Of a stretch of 64,000 bases of DNA, positions 18,917 to 27,699 are shown piece by piece (the stretch's first letter is position 1; each line of letters opens with the position of its first letter). Source of the stretch: Gimesia aquarii. Lineage in GTDB: Bacteria > Planctomycetota > Planctomycetia > Planctomycetales > Planctomycetaceae. The DNA lies in NCBI RefSeq assembly GCF_007748175.1, contig NZ_CP037422.1, forward strand, positions 4,604,334 through 4,668,333. The letters run 5' to 3'. The position numbers were made by a program, and so were the translations under genes. The notes under the pieces are model-generated. The model saw nothing but the letters and a program-made list of their open reading frames with translations. It was not told the DNA's origin and made no database searches.

Positions 18917-19240
18917 CTATGGAGCTTCTGCTGCAGTAACAGCACCAGCACCGGTAACCAGATCACAAGTTGTGTTTACGTCACAGTCATCGACTGCATC
19001 ATTAAATCGTGATCCAGCGTATCGACTTTTGAGCTTTCCTCCGTTACCAAGAAAACCAGTATAAACATAGCTCTGGTTTAAGGCTCCGATGGCGTTTGAG
19101 ATGTCGTTTAATTCAGTGTTAACAGCAACAGCAACTTCGCTCAGTCCGACGATCATGGCCAATACGGCGATAGTCAGAACAAGAACCAGTTCTGCAGAGA
19201 TTACGAAACCAGCTTCGTCATTCCAAAGTTGATTCAACAT
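18917..19240 (-). CDS. Pilin-like small membrane protein, paralogue 2 (DEAGF class)
   Basis: This 107-residue protein starts MLNQLWNDEAGF with the shared helix, VNTELNDISNAIGALNQSYV, the short loop (FLGNGGKLKSRYAGSRF), DDCDVNTTCDLVTG and a tail AGAVTAAEAP. First gene of a two-gene unit. AAGGAACTC precedes the start, and a long leader related to that of paralogue 1 lies upstream. Role inferred as for the family. Confidence 0.8.
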   Translation of the reverse strand: MLNQLWNDEAGFVISAELVLVLTIAVLAMIVGLSEVAVAVNTELNDISNAIGALNQSYVYTGFLGNGGKLKSRYAGSRFNDAVDDCDVNTTCDLVTGAGAVTAAEAP

Positions 19241-19845
19241 GTTGTGAGTTCCTTAATTTTTAACTTGAGAGTAAATAAATTCGATTCAGATCAAGAGATC
19301 ATAAATCACGAGAGGCAATCCCTATTTGAAATCACATAGAGATTCAGCATCAGCTATTGGCTGTTCAGAGAAGCCAAATTGGCTTATCAGATACATCCAA
19401 TAACCGGGAACTTGAGTCGACCGAACGGAAATATGAGAACCGGTTACTCACATAGCGTTTGGGGATAGGAACCAGTGATTCACGGGCCCATTTCACAGAA
19501 TTCCCTGTCTGCTGATCGAGATGATCGCACAGGTTATGCCATAGGGTTAATCTTTACAGACCCTATAAAGCACAAATGTGGAAGAGTTTACCTAACGTCT
19601 TTTATTGCTCAAGTTTAACAATCGTTAGTCTAATTAACTCCTGGGAGAAATGGAGTGTCGAGAATTCGATATTGTAAGAATATTGAAACACTTCTTTTAC
19701 ACTTCATGTTTACAATTTCCTACAAAGACTTACATTGAATATAATTTCTACCTAAAACATGAACTCCGGAAGAGATGTATCTCTTCCAGAGTCCTGCCTC
19801 TCAAGTATTTTAAAAACTAAGGGTTTCTATCTTCCCTTTAGATGT
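19241..19845 (-). promoter_or_regulatory. Long leader/promoter region of the two-gene pilin-like unit
   Basis: The 605-bp gap has no gene. The block at 19673-19748 (TGTAAGAATATTGAAACACT onward, to TTGAATATAATTTC) is repeated with few changes at 20489-20562. Nearer the gene, GAGAACCGGTTACTCACAT (about 19434) and CGCACAGGTTATGCC also resemble the upstream region of paralogue 1. The shared blocks probably carry the promoter and a long 5' leader; the exact promoter was not fixed. Confidence 0.55.
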
Positions 19846-20172
19846 TTAGAAGCCTGTCTCTATTCCAGTCACAAAGATCGCTCCTGTTACCAGATCACAA
19901 GTGGTGTTCAGGTCGCAATCATCAATGGCATCGTCCCATCGTGAACCAGCATAAAAGCTCTTGAACTTCCCTCCATTTCCACGAAAGCCTGTATAAACAT
20001 AGCTTTGATTCAGGGCTCCAATAGCGTTTGAGATATCATTTAATTCCGTGTTAACAGCAACAGCAACTTCACTGAGTCCGACGATCATGGCCAGCACAGC
20101 GATCGTCAGTACCAGGACTAGTTCCGCAGAGATAACGAAACCGGCTTCGTCATTCCAAAATTGATTTAACAT
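19846..20172 (-). CDS. Pilin-like small membrane protein, paralogue 1 (DEAGF class)
   Basis: This 108-residue protein starts MLNQFWNDEAGF with the shared helix, VNTELNDISNAIGALNQSYV, the short loop (FRGNGGKFKSFYAGSRW), DDCDLNTTCDLVTG and an atypical tail (AIFVTGIETGF). First and only gene of its unit; the partner EESGF copy is missing and the 605-bp gap follows. Ribosome site AAAGGAACTC. Role inferred as for the family. Confidence 0.8.
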   Translation of the reverse strand: MLNQFWNDEAGFVISAELVLVLTIAVLAMIVGLSEVAVAVNTELNDISNAIGALNQSYVYTGFRGNGGKFKSFYAGSRWDDAIDDCDLNTTCDLVTGAIFVTGIETGF

Positions 20173-20701
20173 GTTTGAGTTCCTTTACTTCGTAATTTGA
20201 GAGTAATACCGATTCGATTCAGACTGAGAAATCATGAATCGTGAGAGACTACAATAAGGAAATGAGAACCAGTTCACTCATATTCCAGTTGGGGAGAAGA
20301 AATCAGTTATATTGAGAATTTCAAATCCACCGGTTATATCGATTGCACAGATCATGCCGGATGATCTGCTTTTATCGATAATTTGGAATGCAATATAGAG
20401 GAATTTCTCTAACACATTTGCTATTCAAAGTTAACAGCCAATTTCTTCAATAAGCATTTTCTTTTTTGCTCCGTATTCCTATTTGAAGTGTAAGAATAAT
20501 GAAACACTTCTTTACATTTCATGTTTACGATTTCCTACAAGGGCCTACATTGAATATGATTCATTGGAGATCGTTTCGAATCTGTAGCACTGTTTCACTT
20601 AAATCTCGGTGATTTGCTAAAATGTTATAAACTTAATTGAGAGCCACAATGTGTGTTCACTAAATGTGGAAAATCAATAACTCGAGAAAGTCTTTGAAGA
20701 T
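20173..20701 (-). promoter_or_regulatory. Leader/promoter region of paralogue 1 and upstream region of purU
   Basis: It carries the second copy of the duplicated block (20489-20562) and GAGAACCAGTTCACTCAT (about 20264). A leader hairpin GCAGATCAT-CCGGC-ATGATCTG (minus strand, 20348-20369) has an 8-bp perfect core. The purU promoter must lie near the right end; none was fixed. Confidence 0.5.
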
Positions 20702-21568
20702 ATGCAGGTCACTATTACAGCAGTTGGACCCGATAATCGTGGTTTGGCCGACCCCATCGTGCATTACGTGACCGGTGTGGGCGCGAACATTCACGAAATC
20801 CAAATGTATGATCATGACTCAGAACGGCTGTTTGCTATGTTTTTGCGGCTGGACTGGCCGGCTGATGTAGAGCCAATTCCCGTTTTGAGAGAACGGATCA
20901 TGCAGATTGGCACACAAAAAGGACTCACATTACGTGTCTGGGCGCGAGATGAACAAAATCGGCTGCCTCGTATTGCCATTTGCACGACTTATCGTAGCGA
21001 ACCTGCTGAAGCCGTACTGAATGCCATCAAAGAGGGGGTGATTCAAGCACAGCCCGTTGTGATTATTGGAAACCGGGACCGCTGCCAATCTTTGGCTGAA
21101 AAACATAATCTGGATTTTCATAACATTGGTGACGAACGTGGAAATCCTGACAACACTGAGATGGTCAATCTCTTCGATTCCTACGATGTCGATTATGTCT
21201 TGCTTGCTCGGTATATGCGTGTGCTACCCCCCAATATCTGCTGGAGCTTTGCTGGCGGGAGAATCATCAATCTGCATCATGGTTTACTACCTTCGTTTCC
21301 AGGGTTTCAGCCCTATGAGGATGCATTCAGCCATAATATGCTCACATTTGGTGCCACCATTCACTTCATAATTCCGGAGCTGGATGCTGGTAATCAAATC
21401 ATTCACCAAAATGCGTTTGCTGTCTCGCCGGGGACTCCGTTAAAAGAGATCAAACGCATTGGCGAGACTCAACATGAGCCGGAATGCCTGGTGGAAGGAG
21501 TGCGTCGTGTCATTGATCGTGAGGTGGAGCTGCATTTTCATCGCGTAGTAGGTATTGAAACAATCTGA
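20702..21568 (+). CDS. purU: Formyltetrahydrofolate deformylase
   Basis: This 288-residue protein has an N-terminal ACT domain (about residues 1-75: VTITAVGPDNRGLADPI) and a C-terminal formyltransferase-fold domain (about 90-285). It hydrolyses 10-formyl-THF to formate and THF and so balances the C1-folate pool. The catalytic Asn-His-Asp triad of the PurN/PurU fold is present in RIINLHHGLLPSFPG and PELDAGNQII. The YMRVLPPNICW segment is PurU-like. ATG 20702 opens the ACT domain directly. It stands alone; with the Ftr gene 11 kb away it marks both folate- and H4MPT-linked C1 metabolism. Confidence 0.94.
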   Translation: MQVTITAVGPDNRGLADPIVHYVTGVGANIHEIQMYDHDSERLFAMFLRLDWPADVEPIPVLRERIMQIGTQKGLTLRVWARDEQNRLPRIAICTTYRSEPAEAVLNAIKEGVIQAQPVVIIGNRDRCQSLAEKHNLDFHNIGDERGNPDNTEMVNLFDSYDVDYVLLARYMRVLPPNICWSFAGGRIINLHHGLLPSFPGFQPYEDAFSHNMLTFGATIHFIIPELDAGNQIIHQNAFAVSPGTPLKEIKRIGETQHEPECLVEGVRRVIDREVELHFHRVVGIETI

Positions 21569-21596
21569 TTTTGCCAATTGTTTTTATATCGACTCT

Positions 21597-22289
21597 TTAC
21601 GGTTTTTCTTTCAGTTTTGATTCAACCAGCTCAAAAACGGAATCAAACATCGGTTCGGTTAGTCGCCCTGTGAATGTATTTTGCTGACTGGGGTGATAAC
21701 TACCCACCAGCCAAATACCATCCGAGAACTGGTAATTCGCTCCATGTGAAAATTGAGGACGCTTTCCATTCAATTTCCCCTGCCGTTTTTTGAAATCAAC
21801 GACTGATTTCCAGCCGATCTGACCCAATGCAAGGAATACTTTCACGGGTAGTAATTCGACCGTTTGTTCCATCCATGTATGACAGTTTTCGATTTCATCT
21901 CGGCTTGGTTTATTGGCCGGTGGTGCGCAGTGGCAGGTTGCTGTAATAGCACAGTTTTGTAGTCGCAGACCATCAGAGCAGCTTTGGGCTTCCGGCTGAT
22001 TGGCAAATCCTGCTTTGTGCAAAGCACGATAGAGCCAGTCGCCGCTTTGGTCACCGGTAAACATTCTGCCTGTTCTGTTGGCACCATGAGCGGCGGGGGC
22101 CAGTCCTACGATTAATAACTCTGCTTGCGGATCGCCAAAATTAGGGACAGGTTTTCCCCAGTAATCCCAGTCCTGAAAGGACTTTCGTTTTTCCGCTGCA
22201 ATCTTTTGGCAGTGGGCAAGTAGTCGATTACAACTTGTACAACGAATGATCTTTTGATTTAACTGATGCCACTTGGATTCAGGTTTCAT
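21597..22289 (-). CDS. Uracil-DNA glycosylase family 5 (UdgB-like), Fe-S
   Basis: This 230-residue protein has motif A GLAPAAHGANRTGRMFTGD (residues 62-80), typical of family 5 rather than family 4, and motif B YHPSQQNTFTGRLT near the C-terminus. Cysteines 17, 20, 121 and 136 have the CxxC...C-x14-C spacing of the 4Fe-4S cluster. The enzyme removes uracil, and in family 5 also hypoxanthine and other deaminated bases, from DNA to start base-excision repair. Convergent with purU (28 bp between stops). Confidence 0.92.
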   Translation of the reverse strand: MKPESKWHQLNQKIIRCTSCNRLLAHCQKIAAEKRKSFQDWDYWGKPVPNFGDPQAELLIVGLAPAAHGANRTGRMFTGDQSGDWLYRALHKAGFANQPEAQSCSDGLRLQNCAITATCHCAPPANKPSRDEIENCHTWMEQTVELLPVKVFLALGQIGWKSVVDFKKRQGKLNGKRPQFSHGANYQFSDGIWLVGSYHPSQQNTFTGRLTEPMFDSVFELVESKLKEKP

Positions 22290-22464
22290 TTTCTCTTTGT
22301 TTCTGGCTGATGAGGTCGATTATAAAAGTCTGACTATACCGGTTAAACGAAATATATCTGCACTACCAATACCAACAAATAGGAGTTGCAGTCAAACTGG
22401 ACTCTCTATTTACAGTAGGCATTTTGAAATCCAGGCTTGAAATATCACCTGAGTCCTATTTACT

Positions 22465-22503
22465 ATAGAGAACAACCTCTCTATTTTCCGGTCACTACCG
22501 GAA
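22465..22503. other. Two adjacent perfect hairpins upstream of a small membrane-protein gene
   Basis: ATAGAGA-ACAACC-TCTCTAT (22465-22484) is followed after one base by TTCCGGT-CACT-ACCGGAA (22486-22503). They lie in the 260-bp divergent gap between the uracil-DNA glycosylase gene and the gene at 22550. They could be operators or a structured leader. Confidence 0.5.
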
Positions 22504-22549
22504 TAGACTTAGCTATAAATTCACTGCTCTTAAGTCCTTTTCAGGAAAA

Positions 22550-23026
22550 GTGATTGTGTCGAAACTACAACTTCCATTGATGTCGCTGGTGGCTGCAATA
22601 CCTGGCGCCTATGTGGCCTATTTGTTGGTCATGGCTTTTCTGAATCATGCAGAATCCATGTCTACCGCCTTACTTGGAGTGGCAGGACTGACTTTGCTTT
22701 TATGTGGCTTTCTGGCGCTGATGCCCATCGGTGCCCTGGTCTTAGGACCGAAAGGTGCTGCAAAGAAAAAAGGGAAAGAGAAGGATCAGCCAGAAGAGGA
22801 AGCTCAAGATGATGAAGAGGAAATGATAAGCGATTCAGCCGCAGAACTTTCAGATGAGTTTGTCGATGATGAACTTTCTTCAGGAGATGAGTTTGATGAA
22901 GTCGATGAATTCAGCGATAGTGAAATGAGTGACAGCGAAGCCAGTGGTGAAATCTCAGATGGTGATTTTGACTTCGCAGATGATGACTATGAGTTCGATG
23001 AAGAGGACGATGAGGACATTAAATAA
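22550..23026 (+). CDS. Small membrane protein with a long acidic Ser/Asp/Glu tail
   Basis: This 158-residue protein has two hydrophobic helices (about residues 8-30 and 42-66). A basic patch GAAKKKGKEKD follows, then about 80 residues made mostly of Asp, Glu and Ser (for example SDSEMSDSEASGEISDGDFD). I do not recognise a named family. The tail could be cytoplasmic and act as a spacer or binding region. GTG 22550 and GTG 22556 are both possible starts. No partner is evident. Confidence 0.7.
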   Translation: MIVSKLQLPLMSLVAAIPGAYVAYLLVMAFLNHAESMSTALLGVAGLTLLLCGFLALMPIGALVLGPKGAAKKKGKEKDQPEEEAQDDEEEMISDSAAELSDEFVDDELSSGDEFDEVDEFSDSEMSDSEASGEISDGDFDFADDDYEFDEEDDEDIK

Positions 23027-23058
23027 ATAGTGTCCCCATCCATCCTCACTGTATTCGG

Positions 23059-24780
23059 TTATTTCAGGTGATTCTGAAAAAACTGGTCCATATCTGTCAC
23101 CATGTCATTGAACCAGGGCAATTGGTTCCAGCAGCCATGTTTTCCTTTCGGATAAACTTTTACGTCAGTATCGACGCCGAAAGATTTCAGTTTCTCACGA
23201 GAAGGTGCATTGCGTTCTGGTTGATCAAACTCACCCACCATGAATAAGAGCGGTGGTGTCTTCTTCGAGAAGTGCAAGTACGCATCACTGAGTTGATACA
23301 ATTCTGGGGCTTCATCAATCGTCTTGCCCAACCACTGATTCGAATTTGATTTTTTCGGATTCTTGCGAGAGCGATCAGCTACCGAGCCAGAAGCCATTTG
23401 CATCGGACCGGCCATAACGATTGCAGCCTGTAGATTTGAAGGTTGATCTTGATTACCTGCGCTACCTTGCAACTGTTTTACATGAGGTGCTGCTGCCATC
23501 AGGCCCACCAGATGTCCTCCCGCTGAGCCACCCACGGCACCAATTTTTTGAGGATCAACATGGTACTTTTGTGCTTCTCCCCTTAAAAAACGAACCGCAG
23601 CATTGCAATCCTGAATGCCTGCGGGAAATTTGGCTTCATGTCCCAGTCGATATCCGACTGCCATGGTAACATATCCACGTTCACACAACGCAAGAGCCAG
23701 TGCGCGGAATTTTGCTTTGTCACCGTTTAGCCAGCCTCCACCATGTACTACAATGATAGCAGGAAATGGTCCTTTTCCTGATTTCGGGACAAAAATATCG
23801 GCTAATAATTTTCGATGTCCTACTTGACCGTAAACGACATTCAGGTGAGGAGAAACTGTTTTGGGAATCGCTGTCGAGGGGCGTTTGGGGTTTTTAGTTT
23901 TTTCTTTCAGAGCCGGTTCAGGAAAACACCCATAAGTATTCATTCGCTGACGGTATAAACCACCAAAGCCGGTAATGTATAAAGAACGCATATCTTGATC
24001 GCCGAATGTGCAGTTTATGGGACGTGTTGGTGTATGGATCTTTGCCAGAAGTTTGCCTTCAGGATTCCAGATCCATATATCAGCAGGTCCCGCACAGTAG
24101 ACATTACCTGCGCGATCAACTGTCATTCCATCAGCACCTTTTTGAGGACCGGAATCCATTTTGGCAAAGAGGCGACCGTTTTCTACAACTCCAGGTTTGG
24201 TTACTGTATACGCCCAAATTTCTTTAGGTACATAAGCCGCTACATAAAGTGTTTTACCATCGGGAGAAAGAATCAAGCCGTTTGGCGTTTTAATATTTTT
24301 AATAACGATGTGTTGCTTACCTTCGGGTGAAATCCAGACGACTTCACCTGCTCCTGTGAGTGTATAATAAATCCCACCTTGCTGATCGACCACGAGATCG
24401 TTGGGCCTGCGTGAAGGCTTGGCATCTCTCGGCTGGCCCGCGATTCGTGTTTTCTGTTTGCCATTTAGCACACTGATCTGGCTGGCACCATTATTTGACA
24501 AGAACAGTTTTCCATGGTTGAAGTAGGTAGCACTGATACGCCCGGCATTGTTGAGAAAAACCTGAACCTTGCCTGACTTCGGATTGTAGCGATATAGCTT
24601 TCCTCCTTTGACATCAGGAAAATAGAGATTTCCACCTCCATCCCAGGCAGGGCCATCTGCCAATCCAAAATCGGTAGCAATTGTTTCAAGAGGCGACGAG
24701 GTATCAACAATCGAATCCGCGGCGTTATTGGTATTGTTAATAAAAGCGAGCGATAATAGAAAAATAGCAAGCCGTTTCAT
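23059..24780 (-). CDS. Secreted fusion: SMP-30/gluconolactonase-like propeller plus alpha/beta-hydrolase esterase
   Basis: This 573-residue protein has a signal peptide (about residues 1-20). Residues 30-290 form an SMP-30/gluconolactonase-type beta-propeller: LADGPAWDGGGNLYFPDVKG, RPNDLVVDQQGGIYYT and GADGMTVDRAGNVYCAGP. Residues 310-570 form a BD-FAE/acetyl-esterase alpha/beta hydrolase: oxyanion VHGGGWLNGDK, nucleophile elbow GGSAGGHL, MVGEFDQPE for the Asp and GKHGCWNQ for the His. Such fusions occur in planctomycetes and probably act on polysaccharide-derived lactones and esters in the periplasm. Follows the 24844 gene by 63 bp, likely co-transcribed. AGGAAC precedes the ATG. Confidence 0.87.
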   Translation of the reverse strand: MKRLAIFLLSLAFINNTNNAADSIVDTSSPLETIATDFGLADGPAWDGGGNLYFPDVKGGKLYRYNPKSGKVQVFLNNAGRISATYFNHGKLFLSNNGASQISVLNGKQKTRIAGQPRDAKPSRRPNDLVVDQQGGIYYTLTGAGEVVWISPEGKQHIVIKNIKTPNGLILSPDGKTLYVAAYVPKEIWAYTVTKPGVVENGRLFAKMDSGPQKGADGMTVDRAGNVYCAGPADIWIWNPEGKLLAKIHTPTRPINCTFGDQDMRSLYITGFGGLYRQRMNTYGCFPEPALKEKTKNPKRPSTAIPKTVSPHLNVVYGQVGHRKLLADIFVPKSGKGPFPAIIVVHGGGWLNGDKAKFRALALALCERGYVTMAVGYRLGHEAKFPAGIQDCNAAVRFLRGEAQKYHVDPQKIGAVGGSAGGHLVGLMAAAPHVKQLQGSAGNQDQPSNLQAAIVMAGPMQMASGSVADRSRKNPKKSNSNQWLGKTIDEAPELYQLSDAYLHFSKKTPPLLFMVGEFDQPERNAPSREKLKSFGVDTDVKVYPKGKHGCWNQLPWFNDMVTDMDQFFQNHLK

Positions 24781-24843
24781 AAATAGTTCCTGTAAGCTGA
24801 GGCTGTGATGAAAATTCCGTGATCTTCTCTTGTTGAAGCTTGT

Positions 24844-25692
24844 TTATTGACGAATCAGACGTATTTGACGTACGTCCATAATGGCGTTCTTCGTTTTTTG
24901 TTGTGGTTTTAGCTGTAAAGAATAGACACCGGTTTTACTGATAGTCAGCTTGCCAATATGTCGCTCTTTAAAGTTTTGAAAATGCCCAGTATCTTCCACG
25001 GTGAAGTTGAGTTTGCTTTCATTGACAGACAGTTCGACTTTGCTGCCTCCTTGTCCCTTACCACATCCTTGAAGAATATAGACATCAAAAACGCCGGGAG
25101 CATTCGACTTGAGTTTCCATTCGCACCAGTCTTTCTCTTTCACCCAGTAGCCAACTGTATTTTTATGCGGTTGCGGTTCAAATCGTAGCATTTCACCATG
25201 TACGATCGCATCTTTTGCATCCAGGATAATTTGTTTCTTCTGGTTCTCTTGAATCACTCTGGGCTTTACCGGTAAGTAAGGGGGCTCTTTAAATTCAACA
25301 ACCACCGATGTAGGGAATGTCAATTTGTTTTTTGCAGGCAAGCGGATTTCCCATTCATTTACGCCAGGTTTCAGATCAAGTGGTTTCTTATCAGCGTCCT
25401 GAGCAAAATAAACAGATTTGATGCGATTATTCATTCGCGGAATCAGGAGCTTTTCTTTTTGCTCTAACTGAGAGATCTCCAGCTTCAGACCTTGAGGTAG
25501 AGTGCTGATCGTACCCCACTTTTTCTGGATAGGAAATGATGTATTACTGATCTGGGATGCGGACTTCGTCTCACCTACAAGTTCGATGCCATAGAAAAGA
25601 CAAACTGCTGTGCTTATAATGAGAATCAGGGAAGAGGTGCGGAGAAGATTTCTAAAATTGGGGGTGAACCTGAACGGTAAGTTGAGCATCAT
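24844..25692 (-). CDS. Secreted protein with DUF5077/CBM-like C-terminal domain
   Basis: This is about 282 residues. An N-terminal basic stretch and hydrophobic helix (about 18-38) act as a signal anchor. The middle (90-150) is beta-rich (PGVNEWEIRLPAKNKLTF). The C-terminal domain (170-282) contains YWVKEKDWCEWKLK and PGVFDVYILQGCGKGQGGSK, resembling the sugar-binding-like module found beside fucosidases in this phylum. ATG 25692 is preferred over TTG 25695 given GAGGCG upstream. Probably binds carbohydrate and works with the downstream esterase fusion. Function is inferred. Confidence 0.65.
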   Translation of the reverse strand: MMLNLPFRFTPNFRNLLRTSSLILIISTAVCLFYGIELVGETKSASQISNTSFPIQKKWGTISTLPQGLKLEISQLEQKEKLLIPRMNNRIKSVYFAQDADKKPLDLKPGVNEWEIRLPAKNKLTFPTSVVVEFKEPPYLPVKPRVIQENQKKQIILDAKDAIVHGEMLRFEPQPHKNTVGYWVKEKDWCEWKLKSNAPGVFDVYILQGCGKGQGGSKVELSVNESKLNFTVEDTGHFQNFKERHIGKLTISKTGVYSLQLKPQQKTKNAIMDVRQIRLIRQ

Positions 25693-25869
25693 CAAACTAG
25701 CGCCTCTTTATCATAAATGAAAACGACTTACATGTCTGAGTGTCTATTCTTGATGATCTGAATCTTCAGTTCAATCAATAATCATGTGAATGAGAGAGTT
25801 CTCCTGAAGAAACATAACTGAGCAATGTTTCTAAAATACTGCTGGGACTGGCAAGGAATACAAATATAG

Positions 25870-26412
25870 ATGAATGACAAGGATCAGGAATCCGATCAGA
25901 TCATTGCTGAGACGCGCTTCTTAAGATTAATAAAACGGGGACGCTGGGAATTCATTCAGCGTGCGAATGCAACAGGTGTGGTTTGTTTGTTCCCACTCAC
26001 TTCTGATCATCAAGTGATTTTTGTGGAACAGTTTCGACCACCTGTGGATGCGCCAGTAATTGAATTTCCGGCTGGACTGGCTGGTGATATCGAGGGGCAG
26101 GAGTCCGAAGCCTTTCAAACCGCAGCACTACGTGAACTCATGGAAGAAACTGGCTATGAATCACAGACAGTAATACCACTCGGGCTAACAGTTTCTTCGG
26201 CTGGACTGACAGATGAAACGGTTCACTTTTTTCTCGCATTGGATCTGACAAAAGTTGCTGTAGGTGGAGGCGATGATTTAGAAAACATTACCGTGCATAC
26301 CGTTCCTTTTGTGGATATTGAAGAGTGGCTGAACGTAGCGGAAAAGCGAGGTTGTCTGATCGATGCGCGGATTTATGCCGGGCTTTATTATTTATCTAAA
26401 TACATCACTTAA
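25870..26412 (+). CDS. NUDIX hydrolase (ADP-ribose pyrophosphatase type)
   Basis: This 180-residue protein carries the core Nudix helix as E-AFQTAAL-RELMEETGY (about residues 85-103), with a lengthened loop before it. IFVEQFRPPVDAPVIEFPAG upstream is the pattern of ADP-sugar pyrophosphatases, which cleave ADP-ribose to AMP and ribose 5-phosphate. Cytoplasmic. It lies 96 bp before the aminotransferase gene, same strand. The substrate is a family-level inference. Confidence 0.87.
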   Translation: MNDKDQESDQIIAETRFLRLIKRGRWEFIQRANATGVVCLFPLTSDHQVIFVEQFRPPVDAPVIEFPAGLAGDIEGQESEAFQTAALRELMEETGYESQTVIPLGLTVSSAGLTDETVHFFLALDLTKVAVGGGDDLENITVHTVPFVDIEEWLNVAEKRGCLIDARIYAGLYYLSKYIT

Positions 26413-26508
26413 TACCGCTCGCACAGTTCCTCATTTCCTTAGTAAGCCATTATGTACTAAAATGATCTCAGCTTGATGATCTGAAAAAAAGTCCTTAAAG
26501 AAAAGAAT

Positions 26509-27642
26509 GTGAGCGATATGACTGAAGAATGGATTTCCGACCGCATGCATCTGATTGATGCATCTGGAATTCGCAAAGTTTTTGATCTGGCTGCCAATAT
26601 GAAGAATCCGATAAATCTCAGCATCGGGCAGCCTCACTTTGATACTCCGGAACCAGTTAAGGTTGCTTTGTGCCAAGCTGTGAGAGATGGTAAAAATGCC
26701 TACAGCCAGACTCAGGGGATTGCGCCCTTAATTGAGAAGATCCAGGATCGTGTGGATGCTGAATATCATCACGACGATCGTCAGGTTTTCATTTCCAGCG
26801 GTACCAGCGGTGCGCTGATGCTGGTTTTAAACGCACTCGTCAATCCTGGCGATGAAGTGATTGTCTTCGATCCGTACTTTGTGATGTACTCACATTTGGC
26901 GAAAGTGGTTGGAGCTAAACTGGTTTTTGTGGAAACCTATCCCGATTTCTCGATTGATATAGAGAAAGTTCGAGCCGCAATCACAGAACGTACAAAATTA
27001 ATTTTGTTTAATAGCCCCAGCAATCCTACTGGTTATGTAGCAACCGAAGCAGAAACCCGCGATTTGGCAGAGCTGGCTGCGGAAAAAAATGTGGCACTGG
27101 TGAGCGATGAAATCTATCGTTCCTTTTGTTACGACCATTCTTTTGTTAGTCCAGCGAGATTTAATGAAAATGTGATTGTGATTGATGGGTTCAGTAAATC
27201 ACATTCAATGACAGGTCACCGACTTGGTTTTGTGCATGGCCCTCAAAGCATCATGCAGCAGATGATCAAGTTACAGCAATATACGTTCGTTTGTGCTCCC
27301 CAGCCAATTCAATGGGCAGGCCTGGCCGCGCTAGACTATGACGTTTCTGAGCGAGTCGAAGAGTATCGCCAAAAACGTGATTTAATGCGTGATCGATTAT
27401 CAGGGCGGTACGAGATTTCAGGCGCTGAAGGAGCATTTTATATGTTCCTGAAAGCTCCGTGGGGAACAGGGACCGAATTCTGTATGGAAGCGATCAAAAA
27501 CAATCTCTTGATCATTCCCGGTAATGTGTTTAGTAACCATGATTCGCATTTTCGCATTTCTTATGCTCAGGAAAATCCGATTCTGGAACAGGGAGCCGAA
27601 ATCCTAAATCGGCTGGTAGATCAGATAGGTAGTAAATACTAG
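26509..27642 (+). CDS. PLP-dependent aminotransferase, class I/II
   Basis: This 377-residue protein has fold-type I aminotransferase motifs: INLSIGQPHFDTPE near residue 35, YSQTQGIAPL, SGTSGALMLVLNALVNPGDE, NSPSNPTGYV and VSDEIYRSF. The PLP lysine is Lys230 in VIDGFSKSHSMTGHRLGF. C-terminal FRISYAQE supplies the substrate-carboxylate Arg. This is the aspartate/aromatic aminotransferase group; the donor is not resolved. GTG 26509 is used; an ATG lies three codons later. Confidence 0.9.
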   Translation: MSDMTEEWISDRMHLIDASGIRKVFDLAANMKNPINLSIGQPHFDTPEPVKVALCQAVRDGKNAYSQTQGIAPLIEKIQDRVDAEYHHDDRQVFISSGTSGALMLVLNALVNPGDEVIVFDPYFVMYSHLAKVVGAKLVFVETYPDFSIDIEKVRAAITERTKLILFNSPSNPTGYVATEAETRDLAELAAEKNVALVSDEIYRSFCYDHSFVSPARFNENVIVIDGFSKSHSMTGHRLGFVHGPQSIMQQMIKLQQYTFVCAPQPIQWAGLAALDYDVSERVEEYRQKRDLMRDRLSGRYEISGAEGAFYMFLKAPWGTGTEFCMEAIKNNLLIIPGNVFSNHDSHFRISYAQENPILEQGAEILNRLVDQIGSKY

Positions 27643-27699
27643 TGAAAAAATGATGAGATCAGTAATGGGGGGTAAGTTTTTTCTGACAAATAAAAACTT

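Noticed and set aside
15766..20172. Repeated array considered as CRISPR or as an insertion-sequence scar
   Set aside because: Repeat units are whole protein-coding genes of 324-351 bp with coding-type changes; no short direct repeats with spacers, transposase or target-site duplications were seen.
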